Source: Narthecium ossifragum (taxonomy: Eukaryota; Streptophyta; Magnoliopsida; Dioscoreales; Nartheciaceae). Taken from it: a stretch of 64,000 nucleotides of DNA. The translations under genes and the position numbers were made by a program. The notes beneath the pieces were generated by a model. The model was not told the origin of the DNA and searched no databases. It saw nothing but the letters and a program-made list of their open reading frames with translations. Of this stretch, positions 10,457-23,851 are shown one piece after another; position 1 is the first letter of the stretch, and each line of letters begins with the position of its first letter. The DNA lies in the NCBI GenBank assembly GCA_963920575.1, contig OY986969.1, positions 14,338,615-14,402,614 on the forward strand. The letters are read 5' to 3'.

Positions 10457-13008
10457 TAGTTTTAGATTTTTCCTTCGCTTTAGTATTTTCCTTATTTTTT
10501 TAGGATTTTTCCCTGATTTTTTCCAATATTGTTTCGTATCTTTACTCAATTACCTTGTTTTTCATCATTTTCCCTCTCTCCCCCCACTCTGTTCCTTGAT
10601 CACAGCTCGTCGTCCCGGCTCATCGGCACGTCCCCAAGCCGTTACGTATCGTCGCCCGCCGCAGCTTCTCCGACCGCAATCACGCCTCCAAACAAGCACC
10701 ATAACCTCCACCAACCTTCCACGTCTTCATCCCCGCCCTCCTCTTCTCTTGAAACCATCTCGTCCGACGCCAGTGAACCCATCGGCCGTCATCAACACCC
10801 TCAGCCACGTTCTCCCCTTGCCCCAAAAGACCTCTAGAACCTTTCTCCGCCCACCACGAAGCTTCAACAATCATCAAAACTCGTCCTTGCGGACTGGATC
10901 ATCGGCTTCAACCTCTGACAAAAACACTTCTCTGACCACCTTCAATTTGTCGTTTGGTAGCTCAATTCATCAATCAATTACCATAACACAGTTCCTCACT
11001 CTTTCACGATCCTTCCTCCACTATCCCGACAATCCTTGACAGCGTCAGATTCCGACAATCCTTGAACGCGTCGACCATCTCTAATCTCCTACCTAGAAGC
11101 CTCAATTCCACGATCCGACTACATAGATGAGTTCACTAGGCCACCATGATTCTTTCTATACCTTCCACATCCTCCGGCAATGGTGTTTCACCAACAGTCC
11201 ACTGTCGGCGAGCTCTCAGCCGTCTAATTACTACTGGACACGATCCAAGTGCTATAGTGTTCCGATGTCCGATCGGACGTTATAGATATTCAATCAGGAC
11301 CATCACAAGCATCCTTAGACCATCACAAGCATTCACGGGTGTTCACTTTTCTCTATCTCATTTAATTTCAAATTTGTTCTCGTCGCGGGCTGCAGACCGT
11401 GGATGAGAAGTGCCATACTGCGGATTACAAATAATTTCGTGCTCTGCTTGGATGCTTTTGGTTCGTTATTTTTTTTGTCTGCGACGTCTTGATGATGATC
11501 TATGATGCTACTTTAATCTCCTTTGCGGTTTCCGGTGCATTAGTTATTTTGTTTCATGGGATGAATGTTTGTATAGGATTGATATATCAAGCAAATACAA
11601 AGGAAATTCTGCCCTTTTTTTGTGATCTGTGCCTTTAAATTTCATTGTTGAATAATGTGATATATTACTTGATCTTTTGGAAAGGTACATATTTCTATGG
11701 TAGGTTATGGTGGGGAGGGACGTATTTATTCTATTATGGCAGTGTTGGGTATATTTAAAGAGAGATAAATTTATTTTTGGGGCTTTGATTATGGTTATCT
11801 CTACCCTTTATTCTTTGATTTATTTTTATGATTTAGTGTAATTCGGGACAATTACATTTAAGTTGTGGGGTAGCATTCATAAATTTCATGCTCATATGCT
11901 TTCTGGTAACCGATATTATACACCATTGAGTTCTGTTATCAGAATGAAATTGTGATATTTATTGATGAAAGATGCTTGATTTAGAAATATATTTTAAAAT
12001 TTACTCTGATTCACATATATAATATAAGAGATAGCTAAATTTTTTATATGCATCATATTATTTCTATACTTCAACACTTTTACCATGAATTAAGGATGAC
12101 TTCACTTATCCTAATACAAATATTCACTTCCACATGTTGATGAGTTGAGATTAGATTCTAAGCATGATACTATGATAGATTTATGATCTTATGCCATATT
12201 ACATGAAAAGTATGCAATTGAAAAAAAAAAGAAAAAAAAAGAGCTTTATATGAAAAAAAGGGTTTTATACTTAGTAATCGGGCAAGGTGCCCAACAAGGT
12301 GTGTTCTTCGCTTAAAACAATTAAAAATTCCTGAAAAAATGACTATTTATGATTTGTACCCTTCATGGTTTGAGCATTAGAGTCTGAAGAGTGTTCTACA
12401 CTTAGTGCCCTAAAACCGTCTGGTTTGGGAGTCACTGGCTTGAACCTCGTTACATGGACAATGAAGAAAGCTTAAGAAACCATAACATTTCACATGTCAT
12501 ATATGAAGAAAAAAAAGATTGCAAAAGTGGTGAATGAAAATATGTACTTGGCCAAGTTCGTTTTCTTGAATGGTTGAAGTGTTTGGATATAATTGATACT
12601 CTGATACATGTGGAACCCTATTCACACACATGAGTGTTAAAGTTGTTCTTAATTGTTGTTAAATATGTTAAAGTGTTGGAAAGGTATTTGACATGCATTA
12701 ATTTGCTATTATTTTATCTTGTTATGGGTAGAAGAATAAATTCATGGGTATGATTTCTATTTTCATGCATTAGAGTTGATGAGTATTGTAATTGCTTTCT
12801 AATGATATGATGAATGGTTGTATAGATGTTTGTGGGAGTCATCCTTGAAAATCCTCATAAGGCTATAACTCCTCCACTAGGGTAATCTAGGAGTTTAAAG
12901 GCTTGTTGCACATGCTAAGTGCAATCATGAGACCTACGAAAGTGGCTAGTTAGATTTATTGTTTTTTCTTTTTATATTTTCTTTGCTAGAGGACTAGCAA
13001 AAAGTGTA
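10457..13008 (+). other. Long 3' region of the Athila/Tat-type element, no recognised gene
   Basis: About 2.5 kb between pol and the 3' LTR. The first 600 bases are rich in CCT/TCC and give open frames of serine- and proline-rich sequence (10529-10837, 10596-11039) that resemble no family I know; an env-like gene is not visible. The rest is AT-rich with an A-tract at 12220-12256. The last 60 bases (GAGGACTAGCAAAAAGTG then TTGGGGGG) are the usual lead-in to the polypurine tract of this branch. Confidence 0.6.
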
Positions 13009-13010
13009 AG

Positions 13011-13020
13011 TTGGGGGGTG
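13011..13020 (+). promoter_or_regulatory. Polypurine tract
   Basis: TTGGGGGGTG sits directly before the LTR start TGATAAGTCA, as expected for plus-strand priming. Confidence 0.8.
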
Positions 13021-13548
13021 TGATAAGTCATAGATTATATATAATTAAACCCCTTAAATTACCTTTGTTAGGCTAAAAGTAGGTGTATTTGATATATTAT
13101 TGTTTGATTTCAAGTTTAAATAGGATTTGAGAAGAAATACAAGAACTTCAGCCAAAAATAATTAAATTCTTCAAAAAGACTGCTTCATCGACTGTTCGGA
13201 AATAAATCACCAGAACTTTTACCAAAATTCGCATATTCTAAAATTCTGGGATATGAAAGAAGACTTCAATAACTACAACTTTCATGTTGAAGACTTTGTG
13301 AGATTCTATATACATTGGCAGCAGTTTTTAATCAAAGTTGGATATATGAAAGTTGGAAAGAAAAGCTGAAATTAATGACGTGACAATGGAGACCCACTCA
13401 AACCTACTTGAGCGATGGATCGGTTTTGAGTCTAATGGATTGTTAGGATGATGTCATCAATACTGAATTTAGGGAAATTAGAGTTTAACCTTAGTTATGA
13501 CAACTAATTCTGGGATTAAGGGTTTCTATTATATAAAGGGGTTATTCC
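13021..13548 (+). mobile_element. 3' LTR (5' part only) of the Athila/Tat-type element
   Basis: It starts TGATAAGTCA and aligns with 43039-43640 of the solo LTR, through GAAATTCTTC, GACTGCTTCATCGACTG and the shared end GGGATTAAG..TTATATAA..GGGGTTATTCC. It stops at 13548, where a Tekay-type LTR start abuts. The missing 3' part (about 900 bp) is not found downstream. Confidence 0.82.
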
Positions 13549-13680
13549 TGTGAGGACTTGTCCCTCTACCCCTGTGGCTCGTTGTAAACAACAAGGGCAA
13601 TTTAGTAAATTGCGCCTTGTTGGTTTGTTCCACACCCGTGTTTGCACACACTGACCATGTTTGGGTATCCTAATGGGACA
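13549..13680 (+). mobile_element. 5' end of a Tekay-type LTR, fragment
   Basis: TGTGAGGACTTGTCCCTC, then GTGGCTCGTTGT, AATTTAGTAAATTGCGCC and CACACACTGACCATG match the first ~130 bp of the LTRs at 36590, 47604, 49465 and 61735. Past 13680 the likeness is lost and no LTR end follows, so the fragment is truncated or belongs to a divergent subfamily. Confidence 0.65.
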
Positions 13681-15668
13681 CCCTGCCCCCCTTGTTCAAA
13701 CAAGGGGTTATCCATCTAGTTAGGGACTTCGAATAAAGGATTCTCCCTAAGGCTTGGGAATGATTTTTAGAAGTATCATTGTTTATTTTTGGAAACCTCA
13801 AAATGTTACAATTGCTGAAATATTGTTCTTTATTCCTGAAAATCTCAAACTCTTATAATTGCTGAAATCATGTGTTTTATTATTTGCACTGCTGAAATTC
13901 TGAAATTCTGAATACTTTCAACAATATGTGATTGCTGAAATTCTTTAAAATTGCTGAAAACCCGATTGCATCAACAACACCTCATTGATAGTGAATTGTG
14001 TCTTTAAAATGTTAGCTTTGTTTGGACATGCATGAAAGGAAGCCACTACCCATAAATATCAACAAAATTCCCACCCTTCTAGAACTAAGAGACTTTAAAG
14101 TCTTTGAATGTTGTAACCATTTCTGTTTAGAGGAGTTGGTAGTCTATCATTACTCTTTAGATCCATCAAACATAATTTCAGAGTTATTGCTATCCTACAA
14201 CCTTTTGTACATTCTGTTTAATGCTTGGGCTAGAGAACTAGATTTTCCTTTTAATATTCCAGGAGACTTTGTGCAGATGATTTTATTCATCCTGGAATTT
14301 GCAGGGTTTTCTCATGTTTCCTTTTCCTGCTCCATGTTATTCTTTTTCTTTGTACAAGATCATCATACTTTTGAGAGTTTTAATGGAAGGTTTAGTGATG
14401 AATTACTAAGGTTTTGTACTAATTAGTTTGAATCCATTCCTCCTTTTGATTCTTCTTTCCCTTCTTTTTTTGGTAAAGGAGTCTTTCATTCAGGGGTGTC
14501 CATTGCTCAGTTCCTGCTGCCTTCTTTCTTAAAATACACTTCTGTCACAGATGGGTTTGCTGCAGTACTCAGATTTTAGTATCATAAGAGTACTGATCAG
14601 AGATTTTAGTGTTGGGTTGGTAGAGTTCATCAGATCCTTAATTTTAATCATTTTTGCAGCTCCCTTTTCCCACATGCCCTTTGTTGAGAGAGAGAGAGAG
14701 ATAAGAGAAGAGATGTTCCCTAATATAATGAATCCCTATGATTAGATAAACAAACCGAAAATCCATGCTAATCAATTCTAATTATATAAAGTATGGTATC
14801 TTTGCTACTTCTAAAGCTTATCTTTCTTATATATGTGGATTGGTTTCCAAGGTTGGGTTTGTTCTCTCATATGCAGGCATTCATTAATTAAGTATGAAAA
14901 TTGTTTGTGGAAAAGAAGGAAGTTTGAGGTTACCACTTGGGCGGAACGCCGAGATGGTCAACAAGTTGTGATTGCAAAGCCTTATCATCTTAAGGGAGTC
15001 TTTAATTTAATCCCCAAGCCACCTTTAGAGAGCAAAAGTAGTACTTCATCAGCCTAGGGTAGGTCCATCTTGTCAGAAATACACATGAATTCATAGATAT
15101 GAATTCATGTTAAGATTGGCTCAGCTTATGTCTGTATTCATGTGTAATATGCTGATTTACACTTTGAATACTTGTTTTCTTACTTTTCTAGCTGATCCTA
15201 TGATTTATACTTTTTCTGTGCATTCTTTAACTGGTTATATGATTTGATGTTAAGCTTTTGGATTAATTTTCCTACTTGAAGTTTCTTTGGAGCTAATTCT
15301 CGTACGCTTGCCTTCAGTCTCAAGGTTTTATCTGCACTTATCCCATTTTGAATTTATATGTGTATGCTTCTCGTATCATTATGCCAATGTTTCAACTGTC
15401 TAACATATCATTTGAGCACATATTTCTATGCTTTTGTAATCAATCTCATAGCTAATTAAGTTATCCTTCTTTATAGTGATTGAGACAACCAATATCAAGT
15501 TTAAGAAAAGAGAACATGTGATTGAGACAACCTCCTAACTTGGTCTCCAGTTCATTTCAGTGATAGAAATCTAGTTGTACTATATATGGATTCCATTATT
15601 GTAGTTATGTATGTATAGGTCTAGCTAATTAATATGCATGTCTTCTCTTTGTGATTTGATGAATGAAC
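13681..15668. other. Unassigned sequence
   Basis: It is AT-rich. Copies of AATTGCTGAAA and CTGAAATTCTG at 13810-13960 form a loose short repeat. Open frames at 14022-14426 and 14551-14745 resemble nothing known. A 75-codon frame at 14833-15057 has a charged stretch, FEVTTWAERRDGQQVVIAK, that looks exon-like but is not recognised. The left terminus of the CACTA element that follows would be expected here, but I found no CACTACAAGAAA. Confidence 0.5.
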
Positions 15669-15714
15669 GCTGACTTATCTTTTACGTCTAGTTGATGCTA
15701 TGTTTAAGGCACAC

Positions 15715-15749
<35 letters not shown>

Positions 15750-15796
15750 CGCGCGCCTTAAACATAGCATGAACTAGACGTAAAAGATAAGTCAGC
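15669..15796. repeat. 128-bp inverted repeat with alternating AT/GT/GC centre
   Basis: Arms of 42 bp (15669-15710 and 15755-15796), beginning GCTGACTTATCTTTTACGTC, are complementary with one mismatch. The 44-bp centre is an alternating purine-pyrimidine run, (AT)n then (GT)n then GCGC. It could be a tiny foldback element or a replication-slippage product. No target duplication was noted. Confidence 0.85.
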
Positions 15797-15938
15797 ATAT
15801 ATATATATAGCAAATGCCTTATATGAATAGTTGTGCTGGTTCATTTACTTTGTTCTTATAATTAGTTAATTAGGAACATTTTCTAGACACCATCTTAAAA
15901 AATCTGCTTATATATATTGCTTAAAATTTCATGTAGGA

Positions 15939-18900
15939 CAATGTTGAACAAAGGGTGGATGAAATATAATAGAGAAAATCCTTGGTATATAAAGGGGGTT
16001 GATGCGTTTCTTCATTATGCATTTGAACATGGAGTTGGCGAGACAATTCGATGTCCATGTAATAAATGTAGGAATACTTCATTTAGACAACGAAAGGAGA
16101 TCAGAGCTCACTTTGTTCAAGAATGGATTCATGAAGAGCTATACAACATGGGTATTTCACAGAGGAAAATTGGGCGAGAGAGAAGAGTCAACCAATGATA
16201 ATCAAGATGGAACAAGATATGAGGAGGTCTTATACTGGCAAGAACATGAATATGCACAGTCATGTCCCACTTGTGGACTTCCAAGATGGAAAGTGGATGA
16301 AAGCAAGCATTAAATTCCTCATAGAGTACTGTGACACTTCCCACTGAAACCAAGACTGCAAAAGTTGTACATGTCAAAAGAAACTGCCCAGGATATGAGA
16401 TGGCACAAGCAGAAGTGAATTGATGATGGGGTACTAAGGCATCCGGCTGACTCAATTGCTTGGAAATCCTTTGATGAGCAACATGAAGCATTTGCAAGAG
16501 ATTCAAGGAGTGTAAGGCTTGGTCTGGCTAGTGATGGATTCCAGCCTTATGGGAACATGAGTTCTTCACATAGTATTTGACCTATTGTTCTTGTCCCCTA
16601 TAATTTCCCCCTTAGATGTGAATGAAACATCCCTACTTCATGATGGCACTTCTTATTCCGGGGCGTAAATGCCCTGAAAATGGTATCGATGTGTACTTGC
16701 AACCATTTATTAAAGAGCTGAAAGAGCTTTGGGAGGTAGGGGTTGTCACATATGATGCCTATGCACAACAAAATTTTCAATTGCATGCAGCTGTAATGTG
16801 GACAATCAATGCATGATTTTCCTGAATATGGAAACTTATCTGGATGAGGGACGGAAGGAAAGTTAGCATGTTCGTGTTGTCATAAAGATACTTCCTCTCT
16901 TTCAATAAGGAGCAAGCGATGCTACATGGGTCATCGCCGTTTCTTGCCAGCGCGTCATCCTTAGCGACGAAATAAAAGAAATTTCAATGGGAGGATAGAA
17001 GAGGGCCTTGCTCCTCAAATGTTGACAAGAGATAGAGTGCTCGAACAATTAAGAAGCTTTGAAGGTGTTACATTTGGTAAAAGTCATAAAAGAAAACGTA
17101 ATGATTCTAGTTCCATTTACAATTGAAAGAAAATGAGTATTTTTTTCCAATTGCCTTATTGGAGAACACTCATGTTGCGTCACAATCTTGATGTTAGGCA
17201 CATTGAAAGGAATGTCTCTGATAATATTTTAGGAACTATAGTGAATATGAAGGGTAAGACTAAAGAAACAATAAAGAGCCGTTATGACCTTGTGGACCTG
17301 GGAATAAGGAAACGTCTGCATCCTTACATGGAAGGGAACAAAGTGTGGTTGTTTGTAGCCTTCCATGTCTTACCCCCACGAGAAAGGATGATATTCTACT
17401 ATTTCTTAGCAAATCTAAAAGTACCGGATGGAATTCATCACATTTCTCAAGATGTGTAAATGTCATTGACAAGAAAATACATGGTTTGAAGTGTCATGAT
17501 CATCACATCCTTTTGCAAAGAATACTTCCACTTGCAATACGTGGATTGCTGCCAAAGGAGATTTGTGAGCTATTAATTGAATTGAGCAATTTTTTCAAGA
17601 ACTTATGCTCCAAGTCATTACGGGTCGATGATCTAGATCGACTTGATGGGCAAATTGCAATGACATTATACAAGCTGGAAACGATATTCCCACCTCCTTT
17701 TTTTTATGTTATGAACCATTTGCCGATTCATTTGGTAAAAGAGGCTAAAATTGATGGACCACAGTACACTACAGATGGATGTACCCGATAGAAAGGTACG
17801 TGGTTCGTTTGACATCCTAAAATGTTTCCTTCAAATAAATTAAAAGTCGATTCTAATTCTTTTATTTTCATATAGATATTTGTGTACCCTTAAATCATAT
17901 ATTCACAATAAAGCTTGTCTCGAGGGATCCATAGTCGAAGGCTATGTCATGGATGAATGCTTCACTTTCTGTTCAAAATATTTGCACAACGTCAATACAA
18001 GGTTTAATAGAGCACCAAGAAATGATGATAGGCATGAGAACCACAATGGATTACCAATTTTTGAAAGAAATGGTTGTCCAAAAGGAGCTTATAAGTCTAA
18101 GTAACGAAGAGTCTGATCGGGCTCGCATTTATGTGCTTCAAAACTGTGAAAACGTTTGGCCATTTATAGAGTAAGTACAATTTGATCCATTCTAGTTTCA
18201 TGTGCTTAGTAGCGGCACCATATGTTAGATGCTTATCACTTATCATTAGGAGTAATTATTAACCTAAGCTCTATTATTTCAGGGAGTTCAAGAATGAACT
18301 CTTACAAGTGAACCCAAGGAATGTATTGGAGAGATACAATAAAGAGTTTCCTCGTTGGTTCTATAAACGTGCGGGTATTACTTGACCTTTTTCTTGTGCA
18401 ATTAATAATCACAAAATTGAAATTTTGTTCGTGGTGAAATTTATTCATAATTCTTATAATTAATAGGTCTCGAAGCTACATACAGAAGGAAATAGAAGTG
18501 ATGACATTCTAAGTTTTGCAATTGGTCCAATGAGATTGGCTCTCCGATATGCAACATACATTGTGAATGGTTTTCGTTTTCATACGAAGGACCGTGCTAT
18601 AGAAAGGAGTCAAAATAGAGTTATCGTAAAAGGGGATGATGCATGTTCAGAAAAAGTGTATTATGGTGTTTTGGAAGATATCTTTGAACTTTCTTATGTT
18701 CATAATAAGAAAGTTTATCTCTTCAAATGTCATTGGTGGGATGTGGGACGATTAGGAAGAGGATAAGAGATTGATAGTTATTGCTTCACATGTGTAAATC
18801 TGCATGGGTCTTTGAGTAGCAATGAGCCATTTGTCTTGGCAACACAAGCCGAATAGGTGTTTTATGTCGAGGATATTGTTAATAGTCATTGGTTGGTTGT

Positions 18901-19243
18901 GGTGAAAACTAGTCCTTGTGATCTTTGTAGCATGCCACGAGAAGCCGAAGATAATTCAGATGATGGTGATGCTTACTCCATTCGTGACGGAGATGCTTAT
19001 CAACAAGTAGAGTTTGGCAGTACTTTGCATCCTGCAGAAGCCGTGGGGAATGATGACCTCATAGCAGTGCTCAATAGGGATGATATTGAGTCAGAAAGTT
19101 TCAATGCCGAAATAGAGAATGGAAGAGAAAATTATATATCGGAGGACTTCATTGATAGTGGTGGCCTAGATGATGATGTCGACCATGATAGTGATGATTT
19201 TGAAAATTGTGATATTAGTGATGAGTTTACCTCTGGCGAGTAA
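15939..19243 (+). pseudogene. CACTA (En/Spm) transposase, TNP2-like, decayed
   Basis: Domains appear in family order. The transposase-associated N-terminus comes first (15939-16150: GVDAFLHYAFEHG, then CPCNKCRN). The TNP2 core has LGLASDGFQPYGNM at about 16516, then LIPGRKCPENGIDVYLQPF, IKELKELW and VGVVTYDAY. A DUF4218-like part follows (HILLQRILPLAIRGLLP, YKLETIFPPPFF, then after a likely intron YLCTLKSYIHNKACLEGSI). Last is a DUF4216-like part (IVNGFRFHTKDR, VYYGVLEDIFELSY) and an acidic tail ending at 19243. Stops and frameshifts are spread throughout. Candidate introns at about 17796-17874 and 18173-18282 have plausible GT..AG borders. The ancestral protein would be the DNA-cutting transposase. 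Confidence 0.87.
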
Positions 19244-21447
19244 ACTTTTAATTTATATGTAATAATCGGTAACTTATTATAACTTGTTATTTCAATTTGA
19301 ATAAACAGAGTTACCTAAATTAGTTAGCTTACTATTGATTAGGTAATTTTACGGTCTATTTTGATATGATTATCTTTTGCTTCTCTTGATTAAAAATATT
19401 ACCTAAATTTTGTGGCAGGATATCCATGATTTTGAAAAGTATGTATGGTGGTGGACGTGGGCGTGGACAAGACCGAGGACGAGGACAAGATTGTAATTCT
19501 AGACCTCCTATAGGTGAGGTCACATCACTTGTGACAAGGCAACGCCCTCAACCACAAGCAAGTGAAGCAAATTTGAAGATGCAAAACAATTTACCAACGT
19601 CACAATCTAGATCCGAATCAAGAAGAAATCTGTTAGTCCCCGTCCAACAAGAAGATCCAGCTGCAGAGACACTATCTCAACATTATGGTAACCTAAGTAG
19701 TGCAGGTAGTATGAAAGTTATTATATTCTTACAAAATCAAGTAATGTAGCAATCATAGAATGCTCATTCCAATCTTATATTTTTACAGCCTCTTGTAGTG
19801 AACATGAAAAATGTGTTAGAGGAAAGTACAAATGTATGAAGGTGGATATGAAAACTAAAAATGGAAAGTTAGAAGTGGACATTCCCAATGATATACTAAG
19901 GGCTATGGGTAACAATGCTAGAGATACTGTTAACTATTGTGGTTATGTTGTTCGAAACACGGCTCCACTCTTTGTTGTTAACAATGACGTGCTTGTAGAT
20001 GCAAAATGGGTTGATGTAGTGAATGATATGGGTGAGCAAATGTGGTTACAAATGAAGGTAATGAACTTAGTTCTCTTGAATATTTGTCACTAAAATGAAT
20101 TTTTTTTATATATATTTTCATTGTTATATGTCTTCTAAACTATTAGGAGAAGTTTAAGGTGTCATCTAGCCAAGAGAATATATACCATAGATTTGTCTTA
20201 AGCACCATGCAACGTTTATATAGAGGTTGGCGGAATCGCTTACACGGGATCTATAAGAAGTTTCAAACATATGAAGATAGGCTAGCTAATTGTCCTGAAG
20301 ACGTCAAGCTTGAGGATTGGAAGCTTTTGATAGAGCACTTCAAATCTGCAAAATTAAAAGTTAAGAGGTTGGCGGAATCGATTACACGGGATCTATAAGA
20401 AGTTTCAAATAGATTAAGATAGGCTAGCTAATTGTCCTAAAGACGTCAAGCTTGAGTATTGGAAGCTTTTGATAGAGCACTTCAAATCTGCAAACTTTCA
20501 GGTTTCGTAAAACTCTTAACTTTTCTTCGTACTTTTGGTTAATTAACATTTATTCTCACTTTTAGACTCTTAAATAATATATTGGTTATGATATTTAAGT
20601 TGCATGTGTTTCATACAGAAAGTAAGTCAAAGGAATGTTTCAAATAGGGCTAAACTTGTAACAAAGCATACATGTGGTACAAAGTCATTTGCCGAAGTTG
20701 AGGAGTCAACAGCATATTCTCTTTCTTTTTTTGGAGGAACTCAAAAATTTAGTTAGTTATTTTGTAAGATATAAGATGAGATATGAATTATTTGATTGAT
20801 TGTAAAGAGGTGCAATCACCGGTGAGAAGGTGCAGCCAGATGAAATTTGGTTATTGCAACATACAAAAAAAGATAAAGAATGAGAGATAACATGGTCTGA
20901 CCCGAAATCCAAAGATATCCATGTAGGTGAAAATGCGACATCTTATTTAGTTGAATCTTAAATTTAGTTGATTATTTTTGAATTTTCTAATTGGTTATGA
21001 AATTATTTTATAGGATAAACTTCATGATCTTGTCACTCAACAACGAGAGGATGGTGAATCACAATTTACACATGACGAGATGTTGTTGCAAGTTCTTGGT
21101 GAAAAGTCTGGATATTTTCGTGGAAAAGGTGCTGGCAAAAAGGCTTCAAGTAGGAGGACAAGGCAAGAACAAAGTATGCGTGAAGAGGTACAAAGGGCGG
21201 TAGAGTTGGCTAATGAAGCCATGATAGAAAATATGAGAGAGACTCTAAGAGTTGGAATTTTTTGCCGGAATGGACCCCCAATGTTCGGTTTTGGCATATT
21301 AAGACCCCTCCAAGTAATCTTTTGCAAGAGAGGACCCCAAATCTCATAAATCCCAATTTTACCCCTCCTCTCTCTCAAACCATGGATGGCCATATCAATA
21401 TACATATGGCATTAAATGCATCAGGACTTTGGGTTTTTGCCAAAAAA

Positions 21448-21478
21448 ACATCCCATCGCATTTAATGCGATGGGATGT
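21448..21478. repeat. Perfect 31-bp hairpin in the left arm
   Basis: ACATCCCATCGCATT, one base, then the exact complement. The same hairpin lies at 24918-24948 in the right arm. It sits between the A-tract and the pyrimidine-rich part of the arm. Confidence 0.9.
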
Positions 21479-22160
21479 CTTCTTCCCTACGCCTCTTCCT
21501 CCCTCATGCCCTCCCTCCACCCGGGTATGATTCCTCCGGTCAACTTCTTCTCTCCCTCTCCACTGCTTTCTCTTCTATTCTTCCTTTCCAGTGATCTTCT
21601 CCTTTATTCTTTCATGTCTCATCCCTTTCCACTGTCTTCTCTTCTCTTCTCCCTTTCCACTCTTCTCCCTTATTCGTTCATCTCTCATCCCTTTTCACTG
21701 CCTATTCTTCTCTACCTTCGGATGTCATAGTTTTCTTCGCCAAAATAGTTCACCGGAGAGAGCTCTCCACACATGCAAGGCAATGAGAAGCGTTCCGCTG
21801 CATTGCCACTTCAATGGACAGGTTATAGAATTAGCTCAACTGGTCCAAGAGATGTCGATTAACGGACTCACACTGGAGGCCGAGGGTGAGTTATAGAAGC
21901 ACGGGTATAATTATGAGATGCGTGTGAATAATTTTTTACATACGTGTGTGAACTTATTTCCACGCGTATTTATAGGCTACGCACGTATACAGAATTTATG
22001 AAAAGTGTACGTGGTTTATATGCTTTTCGCGTGTATTACTAGCTCACACACGTGTTTATGCACGCGTATAAATCGGAACACGTGTGTATTTTGGTCTTTT
22101 ACGAGTACTAATTTTTGAACTCCTTGTGCACGCAGTCATGAAGACGGGTCTGCTTTCGAC

Positions 22161-22545
22161 ATGTATGACCCATACGAGGAAACATATTTTGCGAATGACT
22201 GGATAGCTGGTAGCGACTGCGAGGAGCCATCGGAGATGTTTGATTGTGACGAGATAGATGAATACGTTCTCAACTTCGAAACACCGGATGCTCAAACAAC
22301 CTATTTTTTGAATGCCCATGAGCCATATGTTGGAGAGAGGTACCCCGACAAGGCAAACTTTAAGCAAGAAGGGGAAGAGAAAGCTGCTGTCTCAAGGCGA
22401 GGCACAGTCGAGAATAATGCGGAGATGTTCGAGGTGTAAGGTACTTGGACACAACAAGAAGACTTGTAGAGCACCCATTCATCCCGATGCACCCGTACGT
22501 CCTGTAGTTGTGCCCGGCACAGCATCAGCTCCGTCCGCTGCATGA
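22161..22545 (+). pseudogene. MULE transposase C-terminal remnant with CCHC knuckle, left arm
   Basis: The frame ending at 22545 contains RRCSRCKVLGHNKKTC, a C-x2-C-x4-H-x4-C knuckle like the one at the C-terminus of MuDR-type transposases, preceded by a basic stretch (KKGKRKLLSQ). An overlapping acidic frame (22161-22439) has no recognised domain. The catalytic DDE and SWIM parts are absent, so this is a leftover of the parent transposase. Confidence 0.65.
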
Positions 22546-23851
22546 TGTTGAGTCTATCTTGTGTGTATTGTATGATGCAGTAGTGTAGTGTAGTACACCT
22601 TCTGGTGCAATGTAAAAAACAGTCATTTTGGCGCTACACGTGTATTGTTTATGACGATACGCGTATTTGTTATGACAATACGTGTATTTTTTTGCAACAC
22701 GTGTGTTTCAAGAAATGTGTGTAACTCTATGTTGGAAGCACGGATATAATTATTAGATGTGTATGTGAAATTCTACATACGTGTCTCAACTTCTTTTCAC
22801 GAGTATCTTCAGTATACGCACGTGTACAATATTGATGAATGTTAACGAGGTTTGTTACATACCACCCAAACATAGAAAGCCAAACATGTTTGAGTACGTT
22901 TTTTTATTTAACTAATTCGTTCACCGACGTGTGAGTACCTTTTTTTTTTTAAAATTTCTTCTTGTCTTTGCACTACCCAGTAGAAACGCTACACGTCAAA
23001 AGTATGTTATGATGCTTTTATACACACGCATGAACATTTATACGCATGAGTGTTGAAATTTACACGAGTGCATGGACACGTGTGTGACTAGTAATACACG
23101 CGAATAGCACGTAGACCTCGTAAACACGCATGTAAAATTTTGTACACGCGCGTAGCCTATAAATACGCGTGCGATGATATTCAGACACGCATGTAGAATA
23201 TTATACACACATCGTATGATTATCTTTGCACGCGTATTTATAGGCTACGCGCGTGTACAAAATTTTACATGCGTGTGTACGATGTCTACATGCTATTCAC
23301 GTGTATTACTAGTCACACACGTGTCCATGCACGCGTGTAAATTTCAACAGTCATGCGTATAAATGTTCATGCGTGCGTATAAAAGCATCATAACATACTT
23401 TTGACGTGGAGCGTTTCTACTGGGTAGTGCAAAGACAAAAAGAAATCTAAAAAAAAACGTACTCACACGTCGGTGAACGAATTAGTTAAATAAAAAAACG
23501 TACTCAAACATGTTTGCCTTTCTATGTTTGGGTGGTATGTAACAAACCTCGTTAACATTCATCAATATTGTACACATGCGTATACTGAAGATACTCGTGA
23601 AAAGAAGTTGAGACACATATGTAGAATTTCACACACACATCTAATAATTATATCCGTACTTCCAACATAGAGTTACACACATTTTTTGAAACACGCGTGT
23701 TGCAAAAAAATACACGTATTATCATAACAAATACGCGTATCGTCATAAACAATACACATGTAGCGCCAAAATGACTGTTTTTTACATTGCACCAGAAGGT
23801 GTACTACACTACACTACTGCATCATACAATACACACAAGATAGACTCAACA

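Noticed and set aside
10529..11039. Possible env-like third gene of the Athila/Tat-type element
   Set aside because: Only serine/proline-rich low-complexity frames; no signal peptide plus transmembrane arrangement and no recognised motif.
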